Source: Korobacter sp963703075 (GTDB lineage: Bacteria; Acidobacteriota; Terriglobia; Terriglobales; Acidobacteriaceae). Taken from it: a stretch of 64,000 nt of DNA. The stretch's first letter is position 1. Each line of letters begins with the position of its first letter. Made by a program: the position numbers and the translations under genes. Location of the stretch: positions 2,418,001 through 2,482,000 of the forward strand of contig OY969786.1 of NCBI GenBank assembly GCA_963703075.1. The letters are read 5' to 3'. Below, piece by piece: positions 25,286-33,256 of this stretch. The notes under the pieces were generated by a model. The model was not told the origin of the DNA, ran no database searches, and saw nothing but the letters and a program-made list of their open reading frames with translations.

Positions 25286-26457
25286 GGCTGGCTCTCGATG
25301 CCACCGATGAAGGTGCGCATGACCTCACCGCGGGGGCTGAGGATGGCGAAGTCGGCGTCCGCACCGCAGGCGACGACGCCCTTGGTCTTCTCTACGCCGA
25401 GGACGCGGGCGGGATTGTAGGTGGCGAGTCGAACCGCGTTCTGCAAGGTCCATCCGGCAAAATCCATCACATTGCGCACCGCGCGGTCGAGGGTCAGCAC
25501 GCTTCCGGCGAGCTTGCCATGAGAAGTGCAGCGACCATTTTTCACTTCCACTTCGAAATGACCGAGACGATAAGTGCCATCGGGCATACCGGTCGCGCTG
25601 GTGGCGTCGGTGATGAGCACGGCGCCTTCGACGCCCTTGGCGCGAAGGAACAAGTCAACAACGGTGGGATCGACGTGGATGCCATCGACGATGATGTCGG
25701 CGGTCAGGCCACGTTCGGTGAGAATGGCGCCGAGCAGGCCGGCATCGCGGTGCTCAAGGCGGCGCATAGCGTTGAAAGTGTGGGTGGCGTGGCGGGCTCC
25801 GGCGGAGATGCCGCGCTGGGCCTGGCAGAGATCGGCGTTGGAGTGGCCGAGACTCACGATGACGCCGCGGCGCTTGGCTTCGTGGATCAGTTCGAGTGCG
25901 CCGGGAAGTTCGGGGGCGATGGTGAGCACGCTGACGCGTCCAATGGCGGCGGTCCACATGGAGTGGAAAAGGGGAATCGAGGGCGCCTGCAGATGGGCGG
26001 GGGGGTGAACACCGCGACGGGAATCGGAGAGAAACGGTCCTTCGAGATGGACGCCGAGGGGGCGGGCGCGGCCATTGTTGGCAGCGCCATGGGAGGCCAT
26101 GCGCTCGATGAAGCGGCCAAGTTTTCCCAGGGAGCGGAGGGTTTCATCCATGTCGGCGGTGACGGTGGTTGGGCAGTAACTGGTCACTCCGTGGCGGGCG
26201 ATCAGGCACTCGACGGCTTCGAGGGCGGCATCGTCGCCTTCCATGACGTCGTGTCCGGCACCTCCGTGGATGTGCAAGTCGATAAAGCCGGGCGCGATGA
26301 TGGCTTCTTTCAGGTCGATGCGACGAGCCGAGCTGGGGACTTCGATGCAGTCGCGGTTCCCCACCTCGGTGATGACGCCGTCCTCGAAGATCACAATGCC
26401 GTGCTGGATGCGATCGAGGGGAGTGAAAACTTCTCGCGCGGTGAGGACCGTCTTCAT
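25282..26457 (-). CDS. nagA: N-acetylglucosamine-6-phosphate deacetylase
   Basis: 391-residue amidohydrolase that deacetylates GlcNAc-6-P in amino-sugar recycling. Metal and catalytic motifs are all present: DLHIHGG, HLEGPF (Glu ligand), LGHSNA, HTFNAM, DGIHV and the late catalytic Asp in LITDATSATG. It is a single gene, convergent with the flavin reductase. The upstream side (26458-26867) has no gene but holds a terminator and structured RNA on the same strand. glmS is elsewhere in the window (54.5 kb). Confidence 0.95.
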   Translation of the reverse strand: MKTVLTAREVFTPLDRIQHGIVIFEDGVITEVGNRDCIEVPSSARRIDLKEAIIAPGFIDLHIHGGAGHDVMEGDDAALEAVECLIARHGVTSYCPTTVTADMDETLRSLGKLGRFIERMASHGAANNGRARPLGVHLEGPFLSDSRRGVHPPAHLQAPSIPLFHSMWTAAIGRVSVLTIAPELPGALELIHEAKRRGVIVSLGHSNADLCQAQRGISAGARHATHTFNAMRRLEHRDAGLLGAILTERGLTADIIVDGIHVDPTVVDLFLRAKGVEGAVLITDATSATGMPDGTYRLGHFEVEVKNGRCTSHGKLAGSVLTLDRAVRNVMDFAGWTLQNAVRLATYNPARVLGVEKTKGVVACGADADFAILSPRGEVMRTFIGGIESQP

Positions 26458-26581
26458 GGAGAGATTTTAGCGAAAAAGCGGCTGTGACGGAGAGAGCGCC
26501 GTGGATTGACGCGGAAAGATAACCAGAGTGCGCATGTCGAGCTGGATCTTCTTCAGTTTCAGCTGAATTGGGGACGGGGCA

Positions 26582-26612
26582 AAAAAAGACGCCGTGGCTC
26601 TAGCCACGGCGT
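26582..26612 (-). terminator. Strong intrinsic terminator between the winged-helix regulator and nagA
   Basis: Arms ACGCCGTGGCT (26589-26599) and AGCCACGGCGT (26602-26612) with a 2-base centre, followed on the minus strand by C and seven Us (A run 26582-26588). No annotated protein gene ends here on the minus strand, which supports an RNA gene upstream of it. Confidence 0.85.
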
Positions 26613-26745
26613 TCGCCACTTGCGATAAAGCGTTTCACCCCAAGCTTGTTGCCCGACCGGAGATCCCAGGATCGTGTTGGGACGTCCTGAGATTCTCCCG
26701 GGTTCCCGTTGCAAAAAGCAGCGGTTATGAATGCAACGCGAGTTT
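26582..26745 (-). ncRNA. Candidate structured small RNA ending in a terminator
   Basis: Read on the minus strand, three hairpins follow one another. The first is CGTTGCA/TGCAACG (26738-26707). The second is a long hairpin of ~15 bp with two single-base bulges (26701-26657; arms CCGGGAGAATCTCAGGA and TCCTGGGATCTCCGG). The third is a perfect 11-bp hairpin (26612-26589). They are followed by a seven-base U tract (26588-26582). No reading frame on this strand looks like a protein. It could be a stand-alone small RNA or, less likely, a leader/attenuator of nagA (start 125 bases beyond the terminator). The 5' end is not defined, and I could not match it to 6S or another known family. Confidence 0.45.
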
Positions 26746-26836
26746 GCGGCCAGTTGAGGGTAGTTGGAAGTTTCAAGCCGTTTGATACAGTTACAAGGCC
26801 AAATGCTTGCCTTGCAATCGCTTGGAGGACTTGTTA

Positions 26837-26850
26837 CTTTTGTTACATTC
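26837..26850 (+). promoter_or_regulatory. 14-base repeat upstream of the winged-helix regulator (copy 1)
   Basis: CTTTTGTTACATTC, 17 bases before the regulator ATG, preceded by a second half-match TTGTTAC at 26831-26837. The identical 14-mer recurs after the gene at 28139-28152. It is a plausible autoregulatory site. Confidence 0.45.
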
Positions 26851-26867
26851 ACTGAATACAGAGCAGA

Positions 26868-28097
26868 ATGTCGGATCGGGAACAGTTTTCGAAACAGATC
26901 GATCGGCTGGCAGCCAGCCGAACCCTGCACGGGTCCGAATCTCTGTGTCGATTGCTGCGCTATTTGGCGCAACACGCGATTGACGAGCCTGGAACCCCGC
27001 TGAAGGAATATCAGATTGCGACCGAGGTATTCGGGCGACGGACCGACTTCGATCCGCAATCGGATTCGACGATTCGAGTGCAGGCGGGGCGGCTGCGGGC
27101 TAAGGTGGCGGAGTATTACTCCATCGAGGGGGAAAGCGACCCGGTGCTGGTGGAGTTGCCGAAGGGGAGTTACCTCCTCACCTTCCGTTATCGGAGCACA
27201 GCGGGCGCGAAGGCGCACGAAGTGCCAACGCCGGAAGCTGTTCAGCCTTCTGGAACGAACCGGACGCTGGTGATGGTACTGGCGGTTCTGCTCGCGGCCG
27301 CGGTAGGGACGATCGCGCTACTGCTGGCCAATCGCAAGCCGTCGGTGAATGCCGCGTCGGCCGATGAGCGTGCCCCTGCCTTTATTGAGTTTCAGCAATT
27401 CTGGGGACGGTTTCTGACCAGTCCTGAAGAACCCTGGGTAGTATTCAGCAATGCGGAGTTCGTGGGTCGCCCGGAGACGGGGATGCGCTACTACAACAAG
27501 GCGCGCGACGGCGAAACACCGCTTTGGGACCACTACACGGGGGTGGGCGAAGTTTTGTCGGTTCACGAACTGGACCAGGTGTTCAACAGCTTGCGCCGCC
27601 GCATCCGGGTGAAGCGGGGCAGCCTGTTTTCGCTGGACGACGCAAAGAACAACGACATTATTTTCGTGGGATCGCCCTCTGAGAACCTGACGCTGATGGA
27701 GATTCCGAGCACGGAAGATTTCGTCTTCCAGCGGCTCACGACGGGACCGCGGAGTGGAGACCTGGCGGTGGTGAACGCGCATCCGCAAGCGGGCGAGCAG
27801 CAGAATTACCTGGCGACGCCGGGGAACCAGCCACTGGCGGAGGACTACGCGGTGGTGGGCTTTATGCCGGGACTGAATCCGACGCGCTCGGTGGTGATTC
27901 TGGCGGGGACGACGACGTTTGGGACCCAGGCCGCGGTGGAATATGTGTGCCGGCAGAACTCGGTACGGGAGTTGCTGTCGCGTCTAGGAATCTCATCGCC
28001 GCAACCGGTAAAGCCCTTCGAAGCTTTGCTGCGGGTAAAAGTCGCGCGCGGAGTTCCGGTGGAAACCGAACTGGTCGCGGTGCGGCTGCGACAGTAG
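26868..28097 (+). CDS. Membrane-anchored winged-helix regulator, acidobacterial type
   Basis: 409 residues. The N-terminal ~90 residues form a winged-helix-like DNA-binding unit (LLRYLAQHAIDE, LKEYQIATEVFGR, STIRVQAGRLRAKVAEYY, then VELPKGSYLLTF as the wing). A single TM helix (~131-153, TLVMVLAVLLAAAVGTIALLL) follows. The ~250-residue extracytoplasmic domain is unassigned (FIEFQQFWGRFLTSPEEPWVVFSN). This resembles CadC/ToxR-like one-component architecture, and similar proteins are, from memory, frequent in Acidobacteriota. Identical 14-mers flank the gene. The signal and target genes are unknown; the neighbouring glutaredoxin is a candidate. Confidence 0.75.
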   Translation: MSDREQFSKQIDRLAASRTLHGSESLCRLLRYLAQHAIDEPGTPLKEYQIATEVFGRRTDFDPQSDSTIRVQAGRLRAKVAEYYSIEGESDPVLVELPKGSYLLTFRYRSTAGAKAHEVPTPEAVQPSGTNRTLVMVLAVLLAAAVGTIALLLANRKPSVNAASADERAPAFIEFQQFWGRFLTSPEEPWVVFSNAEFVGRPETGMRYYNKARDGETPLWDHYTGVGEVLSVHELDQVFNSLRRRIRVKRGSLFSLDDAKNNDIIFVGSPSENLTLMEIPSTEDFVFQRLTTGPRSGDLAVVNAHPQAGEQQNYLATPGNQPLAEDYAVVGFMPGLNPTRSVVILAGTTTFGTQAAVEYVCRQNSVRELLSRLGISSPQPVKPFEALLRVKVARGVPVETELVAVRLRQ

Positions 28098-28138
28098 CAA
28101 ATCCTTCCTACCCTCCGCTTTTCTCAATTGGCGGATAC

Positions 28139-28152
28139 CTTTTGTTACATTC
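28139..28152 (+). promoter_or_regulatory. 14-base repeat upstream of glutaredoxin (copy 2)
   Basis: CTTTTGTTACATTC, an exact match to 26837-26850, located ~108 bases before the glutaredoxin start. It is followed by looser GTTACGTTTGTTAAA matches at ~28197-28211. A shared site would tie glutaredoxin to the upstream winged-helix regulator. Confidence 0.45.
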
Positions 28153-28259
28153 GCAAGCACCGCAGCAACGAAAATGCTGATGGTTGCGAATAAAAAGTTA
28201 CGTTTGTTAAATCGATTTTCTTGAGACAAAATGGATATCAGACTCATCTAACGTTTGTG

Positions 28260-28520
28260 ATGAGCCTGATTCTCTATTCAGCGAGTTGGTGTCCAGACTG
28301 TCGCGTCGCGAAGAAGTTTCTAGATAAGCACAAGATCGCGTACAGCGAAGTGAACATCGAAACGAGCCCCGGAGCGGCCGACGAATTGATTCGAAACGTT
28401 GGCAAACGGGCGATCCCCCAGTTCGTGATCGACGGTAAATGGGTGCAGCCGTACCGGCCAGGGGAAGGCTTCCTCTACGAGGAGATGTCGAAATTACTCG
28501 GCATCACGAAAGGCTCCTAA
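28260..28520 (+). CDS. Glutaredoxin-like protein
   Basis: 86 residues from the ATG at 28260. Thioredoxin fold with the redox motif C11-P-D-C14 (SASWCPDC), the cis-Pro in AIPQFVIDG and a GEGFLYEE C-terminal helix. The CPDC site is unlike the standard CPYC, so the redox potential may differ. Such proteins reduce disulphides or glutathione adducts (or use another thiol). The longer frame from 28221 adds residues not found in the fold. Confidence 0.88.
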   Translation: MSLILYSASWCPDCRVAKKFLDKHKIAYSEVNIETSPGAADELIRNVGKRAIPQFVIDGKWVQPYRPGEGFLYEEMSKLLGITKGS

Positions 28521-28571
28521 AGGTTTTTTTACAAGCTCCGTGCACAGCGGAGGACGCATAGCACCTCCTGT

Positions 28572-28603
28572 CCGGCGGATCCCAAATCCGCCGGCATTTT
28601 TTT
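28572..28603 (+). terminator. Intrinsic terminator after glutaredoxin
   Basis: Stem CCGGCGGAT (28572-28580), loop CCCAA, ATCCGCCGG (28586-28594), then CA and seven Ts. It also separates the converging PPOX gene. Confidence 0.9.
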
Positions 28604-28605
28604 GT

Positions 28606-29271
28606 TCATTCGCCGGAAATGCCGGGGCCGCGGTAGTGGGTGACGTAGCCGGGAGTCGCAATTCCTTCGTGCAAACGCGGATCGGGCTGGGGAGAGCGAT
28701 AGACGGTTTCGAAGGGAACGACGCCCGCCCAGCAGCGCAGCGCGTAATCGTCGGCATCGTCTTCGGGCGGCCCCTGGCGAACCTTGGCGGAGGCTTCTGC
28801 GAGGGGAAGCTGTAGCACGCTGGTGGCTTTCAATTCTTTGTCGCTGGGCTGGCGAATTTCGTCCCAGCGGCCGGGGGTGATGCGCTCAGTGAAGGCGCGC
28901 AAGGCGGCGATTTTCTGCGCGTCGTCGGGCAGAAGGGTTCCCTTTCCTAGGACGACGACGGAGCGGTAGTTCATGGAGTGATTGAAGGCGGAGCGGGCGA
29001 GCACGAGGCCGTCGAGCAGCGTGACGGTGACGCAGACTTCCAGGCCTTCGCTGAGGCCGCGCAGCATGCGGCTGGCGGCAGAGCCATGAACGTATAGATG
29101 ATCATCGATGCGCCAGTAGCTGGTGGGAATGACGAAGGGATGACCGTCATGGACGAACCCCATGTGGCAAACGAAAGAGTCATCGAGAATGGCGTAGATC
29201 GTGGCGCGATCGTACACGCCACGATGCGGTTCACGGCGGACCGTCGTGCGCCCGGTCTGAAGGGTGGACAT
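28606..29271 (-). CDS. Pyridoxamine-5'-phosphate-oxidase-fold flavin-binding protein
   Basis: 221 residues from the ATG at 29271, with TAATG overlap to msrB, so translationally coupled. Split-barrel FMN-binding fold: FVCHMGFVHDGHPFVIPTSYW, HLYVHGSAASRML and LVLARSAFNHSMNYRSVVVLG are the standard blocks of the FMN-binding negative-regulator/NimA-like subgroup. The substrate is unknown. Co-expression with methionine sulphoxide reductase suggests a redox or detoxification role. Confidence 0.85.
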   Translation of the reverse strand: MSTLQTGRTTVRREPHRGVYDRATIYAILDDSFVCHMGFVHDGHPFVIPTSYWRIDDHLYVHGSAASRMLRGLSEGLEVCVTVTLLDGLVLARSAFNHSMNYRSVVVLGKGTLLPDDAQKIAALRAFTERITPGRWDEIRQPSDKELKATSVLQLPLAEASAKVRQGPPEDDADDYALRCWAGVVPFETVYRSPQPDPRLHEGIATPGYVTHYRGPGISGE

Positions 29272-29675
29272 TATTTTTTCTCTTTCGGATCGAGATCGAT
29301 GGAGGCCGAGTTGATGCAGTAGCGCAGTCCAGTGGGATTGGGGCCATCTTCGAAAACATGGCCGAGATGAGCATCGCACTTGGAGCAGCGGACCTCGGTG
29401 CGGGTCATGCCGAAGGTACGGTCGGCAAGTTCGGTGACGTTCTGCTGGTCAAGAGGCACGAAGAAACTGGGCCATCCGCAGCCGGAATCGAACTTGGCAT
29501 CGGACGAAAAAAGCGGCTCGCCACAGCAGATGCATTTATAGGTTCCCTGGGTATGCGTGTCCCAGTATTTGCCGGTGAAAGCGCGTTCGGTACCGCGTTC
29601 CCGAGTGACATGGTATTGCTCGGGTGTGAGCTGCTGGCGCCACTCTTCGGGTGACTTGCTGACCTTGTCTGCCAT
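29271..29675 (-). CDS. msrB: Peptide-methionine (R)-S-oxide reductase
   Basis: 134 residues from the ATG at 29675 (AAGGAG ribosome site). It reduces R-methionine sulphoxide in proteins. Structural zinc ligands are C48/C51 (KCICCG) and C97/C100 (RCSKCDAHLGH). The substrate motif is GCGWPSF and the catalytic Cys is C120 in RYCINS. It is cytoplasmic (no signal). It is coupled to the flavin-binding gene; the periplasmic repair system MsrPQ is encoded at 46.3-47.9 kb. Confidence 0.96.
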   Translation of the reverse strand: MADKVSKSPEEWRQQLTPEQYHVTRERGTERAFTGKYWDTHTQGTYKCICCGEPLFSSDAKFDSGCGWPSFFVPLDQQNVTELADRTFGMTRTEVRCSKCDAHLGHVFEDGPNPTGLRYCINSASIDLDPKEKK

Positions 29676-29786
29676 TCCGGACTCCTTATGAAGATTGGTT
29701 CCCCACGTTGTTCCTATTCTACGGACTTCCGGCAGGCGTAAGCTATTCCGCAGCATTACGTCGCAGTTTTCTCCCTGGAGATATCG

Positions 29787-30548
29787 ATGAAAGCGTTTCG
29801 AGGAAAGACACTCGCGGTAGTGGCATGTGCCTGGTTATTGGGCTGCGTAAGTTTTGCAGCGACGAGCAAGGATGTTTCCTATAAGAGCGGGGATGAAACG
29901 GTAAAAGGAATTCTGTACACCCCGGATGGGGCGCACGGCAAGCTGCCAGCCCTGGTCGTGATCCACGAATGGTGGGGATTGAATGACTGGGTGAAAGAGC
30001 AGGCATCGAAGCTGGCGGACCAGGGGTACGTGACGCTGGCGATCGATTTGTATCGCGGCAAAGTTGCGACCACGCCGGAAGAGGCGCATGAAATTATGCG
30101 CGGTGTGCCGGACGACCGCGCCTCGCGCGATTTGCTGGCGGCGGCGGAATTCCTGAGGACGCAGCCGAACGTGGATCCGAGCCGGGTGGGCGATATTGGA
30201 TGGTGCATGGGCGGCGGTTATGCGCTCGACCTGGCGATGCACGATCCGAAGCTGAAAGTGGCGGTAATTAATTACGGGCACCTGGCTACCGATCCGGCGA
30301 ACCTGGCGAAGATCAACGCGGCGGTGCTGGGGAGTTTTGGCGGTCAAGACCGCGGCATTCCCCCGGACAGCGTGCGGGCGTTTGAGGCAGCGATGAAGAA
30401 GCAAGGCAAGTCGATCGAAGTGAAGATTTACGACGATGCCGGACACGCATTCGAAAATCCGAACAATAAGGAAGGCTACAAACCGCAGGACGCAGCGGAT
30501 GCGTGGCAGAGGACGACGGCGTTCCTGGAGAAGAATTTGAAAGGGTAG
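29787..30548 (+). CDS. Secreted dienelactone hydrolase family protein
   Basis: 253 residues; signal peptide in the first ~24 (a possible LLGC lipobox at 17-20 would instead make it a lipoprotein). Alpha/beta hydrolase with the Cys nucleophile C140 in the elbow GWCMGGGYAL, Asp in GGQDRGIP and His in DAGHAFENP, the DLH triad. HEWWGLNDW is the family N-terminal block. Export of a DLH is less common than the cytoplasmic form and suggests an ester or lactone substrate in the periplasm. GGAG precedes the ATG. Confidence 0.9.
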   Translation: MKAFRGKTLAVVACAWLLGCVSFAATSKDVSYKSGDETVKGILYTPDGAHGKLPALVVIHEWWGLNDWVKEQASKLADQGYVTLAIDLYRGKVATTPEEAHEIMRGVPDDRASRDLLAAAEFLRTQPNVDPSRVGDIGWCMGGGYALDLAMHDPKLKVAVINYGHLATDPANLAKINAAVLGSFGGQDRGIPPDSVRAFEAAMKKQGKSIEVKIYDDAGHAFENPNNKEGYKPQDAADAWQRTTAFLEKNLKG

Positions 30549-30560
30549 AAAAAACGCAAG

Positions 30561-30612
30561 GTCCTTCGACTACGGACGCGGTCGGTCTCCGCGCCCTGCG
30601 CGCAGGATGACA
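30561..30612. repeat. Intergenic palindromic repeat (GGTCCTTCG...AGGATGAC)
   Basis: Opens GGTCCTTCGAC and closes GCGCAGGATGAC, with an inner palindrome-rich stretch. A shorter relative at 61294-61331 opens AGGTCCTCAC and closes TCAGGATGAC. It is a dispersed REP-like element lying between dlh and the HDAC-like gene. Confidence 0.6.
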
Positions 30613-30656
30613 AGGTATACGAGGCGGTGGGAGGTTCCTGATAAAGTGAGGCAGGG

Positions 30657-31586
30657 ATGTCCCGCCGCCTTTTCTATACCGATCACTATCCCCTTCCGCT
30701 GCCGGAAGGACATCGGTTTCCAATTCAGAAATACCGGTTGATTCGCGAGGCGCTGGAGGGCGATGGCTGGTTCACATTCGCGCCTGCGCCTTTGGCGAAG
30801 CCGGAAGTGATCGCGCTGGCGCACGATGCGCAATATGTGGAGCGATTCGTACGCGGAGAGCTGCCGGCGCCGATCATGCGGCGGATCGGGTTTCCGTGGT
30901 CGCCGGAGCTGGTGAAAAGAACCTTGGGATCGGCAGGCGGGACGTTGAGTGCGACGATGGATGCTCTCGATACCGGTTGGGGGGGAACGCTGGCGGGCGG
31001 GACGCATCACGCGTTTCGGGGAGAAGGATCGGGCTTCTGCGTCTTCAACGATATTGCGGTTGCGATTCTGTGGTTGCGGAGCCGGGGCCTGGTGCGCAGG
31101 GCGGCGGTGGTCGATCTCGATGTGCACCAGGGCGACGGAACGGCGCAGATCTTCCAGGAAGATGCGAATGTGCTGACGACGTCAGTGCATTGCCGCACGA
31201 ATTTTCCCTTTCGCAAACAGCAGAGCAAAATCGATATCGAGCTGGAAGACGCGACGCACGACGAGGAGTATTTGCAAGTCGTCGAGCGGCTGCTGCCGCG
31301 GGTGGCGGAATTCGCACCGGAAATCGTGTTTTACCAGTCCGGGGTGGATGGATTAGCGAGCGATGCGCTGGGAAGATTATCGCTGTCGCATGCGGGGTTG
31401 AAGGAGCGTGACCGGCGCGTGCTCAGCTTCGCGAGAGAAAATAAAATTCCGCTGGTGATTACGTTAGGCGGCGGCTACTCCAAGCCGATCGAGCATACGG
31501 CGACGGCGCATGCCAATACTTTCCGGATGGCGGCCGAGATCTTTCGAGAATCTGGCTCGCATGAGAGTTCCAAAGTTGATCTTTGA
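30657..31586 (+). CDS. Histone-deacetylase-superfamily amidohydrolase (acetoin-utilisation/APAH type)
   Basis: 309 residues with the arginase/deacetylase fold: catalytic His pair in AGGTHHAF, zinc ligands in VVDLDVHQGDGTAQIF and the late Asp in YQSGVDGLASD, and the glycine strip LVITLGGGYSKP. Bacterial members remove acetyl groups from polyamines, lysines or small amides; the substrate here is not deducible. CAGGG serves as the ribosome site. Confidence 0.9.
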   Translation: MSRRLFYTDHYPLPLPEGHRFPIQKYRLIREALEGDGWFTFAPAPLAKPEVIALAHDAQYVERFVRGELPAPIMRRIGFPWSPELVKRTLGSAGGTLSATMDALDTGWGGTLAGGTHHAFRGEGSGFCVFNDIAVAILWLRSRGLVRRAAVVDLDVHQGDGTAQIFQEDANVLTTSVHCRTNFPFRKQQSKIDIELEDATHDEEYLQVVERLLPRVAEFAPEIVFYQSGVDGLASDALGRLSLSHAGLKERDRRVLSFARENKIPLVITLGGGYSKPIEHTATAHANTFRMAAEIFRESGSHESSKVDL

Positions 31587-31736
31587 GACGCCAGAGGACA
31601 AGGTTTGCTCTCACGCTGCGAGAACGCAGGAATTATTGCTTCACAGGAAACTGAGTTTGAACCGGGTCACGCAGAAGTTGCAGGTTGCTCATCCTACCCA
31701 GGAGAAAGATGACATTCGCTTCTGGAGAAGACAAAC

Positions 31737-31970
31737 ATGAGAAAACTCGACATTGTCGCTGTAATTCTGCTGATCGTCGGTGGCTTGAATTGGGGGCTCG
31801 TCGGCATCGCACACTTTGATCTGGTGGCCGCGATCTTCGGCATGAAGTTCGGCCAAACCAATATGCTGAGCTCGATCGTCTATGTGCTGGTTGGGCTGGC
31901 GGCGGTGATCGAAGCGATTTCGCTCACGACCCAGCGTCGCGCTCCCGCGATTGCGGCTCACGTGCGGTAG
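31737..31970 (+). CDS. DUF378 small membrane protein
   Basis: 77 residues with two TM helices (IVAVILLIVGGLNWGLVGI and SSIVYVLVGLAAVIEAI). The motif GGLNWGLVG is diagnostic of DUF378, whose function is unknown. A GGAGAAG ribosome site precedes the ATG. It stands alone between the HDAC-like gene and a converging DUF2062 gene. Confidence 0.88.
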   Translation: MRKLDIVAVILLIVGGLNWGLVGIAHFDLVAAIFGMKFGQTNMLSSIVYVLVGLAAVIEAISLTTQRRAPAIAAHVR

Positions 31971-32024
31971 TAGGTTCGGATGCAGCCACGGGGCGTTTGT
32001 GAGTGCCCCGTGCGTCCTGCGCCC

Positions 32025-32474
32025 TCAGGTACGCCGACGAAGCACCGCGCGTGCGACTAACAAGACCAAGCCGAAAGCAACCGGGGCTACAACCGCCCAG
32101 CCGACGATCATGTGCCACTGGGCCATGACCACGGCGCGCGCGGTTGACTCCGGAATATTGGGGAAGCCTTTCAGCAGCGCGGGCGGATCGAAAACGAAAC
32201 GCTCCGCACCGGTGATGCGCTCGCCGAGGCGCAGAAACGGGATCAAGAGCACGATCTGCAGCGGCAGGGCGGCGTAGTTCCCCAGTTGGATGGGCGCCTG
32301 CCGCATCCGCAGCAGACGAGCGAGCAGCAGACAGGCGATGGTGGTCACGCCCAGCAGTGGAAACATTCCAACGGCAAATCCCAAGGCGACCGTGCAGGCC
32401 GTTTTTAGAACGGGCTCACCAACGGCGGATACGTCACCAACCTCGGGCAACAGTCTGCGTCCTGTCATTTGCAC
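32025..32474 (-). CDS. DUF2062 membrane protein
   Basis: 149 residues with three to four hydrophobic segments. The family block VALGFAVGMFPLLGVTT and the following NYAALPLQIVLLIPFLRLGE are typical DUF2062. Function is unknown; from memory, members are often near glycosyltransferases or envelope genes. It is divergent from mtgA, with slight overlap of the possible longer mtgA start. Confidence 0.85.
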   Translation of the reverse strand: MQMTGRRLLPEVGDVSAVGEPVLKTACTVALGFAVGMFPLLGVTTIACLLLARLLRMRQAPIQLGNYAALPLQIVLLIPFLRLGERITGAERFVFDPPALLKGFPNIPESTARAVVMAQWHMIVGWAVVAPVAFGLVLLVARAVLRRRT

Positions 32475-32516
32475 TTGGATGCTGATGGCGGAAAGCTCGA
32501 GCTGCTATTCTCAACT

Positions 32517-33224
32517 GTGACCGCGAAGCCGACTACGAGCCCAAAAACTGCGCCCCGGAAGGGATTTCTTCGATTCCTTCTCAAGTGGCTGGCGATTGGA
32601 ATTCTTATCGCGTGGGCGCTGGCAGCATTGCTGCTGGTGTCGGCCCGATGGATCGATCCGCCAACCACGGCGGTGCAAATGCAGCGGCGACTCCAGTCGT
32701 GGTTCCATCTCGCGTCGTATGAGAAGCGCTACAAGTTTGTTCCGCTCCACCAGATTTCGCCGGATCTCCAGCATGCGGTGGTCGCTGCCGAAGATGCGCG
32801 CTTCTACCAGCATCATGGCTTCGACTGGCACGCCATGCAATTGGCCGCGGAAGAAGACATGGAAGGCGGCCGCCTGCGCGGGGGATCGACGATCACGCAA
32901 CAGCTGGTGAAGAATCTCTTCTTCGGGACGAGCCGCTCGTTCCTGCGCAAAGGGGCGGAGGTCACGCTGGTGCCGGTGGCGGAAGCGGCGCTTGGCAAGC
33001 AACGCATCCTGGAGCTTTATCTGAACGTGGTGGAATGGGGGCCCGGCGTTTTTGGAGCGGAATCAGCGAGCCGGTATTGGGACAGGACCTCTGCACGGAA
33101 TATCGGACGGCAGCAGGGGGCAGAGCTGGCGGCAATTCTGCCTGCGCCGCTGAAGCGACGGCCGGATCATATGAACCGGTACAGCGGGCTCATTCTCGAG
33201 CGCATGCGACAGGCGGGCTGGTGA
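32517..33224 (+). CDS. mtgA: Monofunctional biosynthetic peptidoglycan transglycosylase
   Basis: 235 residues from the GTG at 32517. A TM anchor (~16-42, FLLKWLAIGILIAWALAALLL) precedes a GT51 domain with the catalytic Glu in VVAAEDARFYQHHGFD, then GGSTITQQLVKNL, the EVTLVPVAEAALGKQRILELYLN block and GPGVFGAESASRYW. It polymerises lipid II glycan strands on the outer face of the inner membrane and has no transpeptidase domain. TATTCT ends five bases before the GTG, and no ribosome site is visible, so it is possibly leaderless. Confidence 0.95.
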   Translation: MTAKPTTSPKTAPRKGFLRFLLKWLAIGILIAWALAALLLVSARWIDPPTTAVQMQRRLQSWFHLASYEKRYKFVPLHQISPDLQHAVVAAEDARFYQHHGFDWHAMQLAAEEDMEGGRLRGGSTITQQLVKNLFFGTSRSFLRKGAEVTLVPVAEAALGKQRILELYLNVVEWGPGVFGAESASRYWDRTSARNIGRQQGAELAAILPAPLKRRPDHMNRYSGLILERMRQAGW

Positions 33225-33256
33225 GATTTTTGAGCGCAGTTGTCCGCTCGGGAATG

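Noticed and set aside
26559..27218. 219-codon minus-strand gene
   Set aside because: Overlaps the well-supported winged-helix gene and a terminator, has no recognisable domain, and its composition follows the opposite strand.
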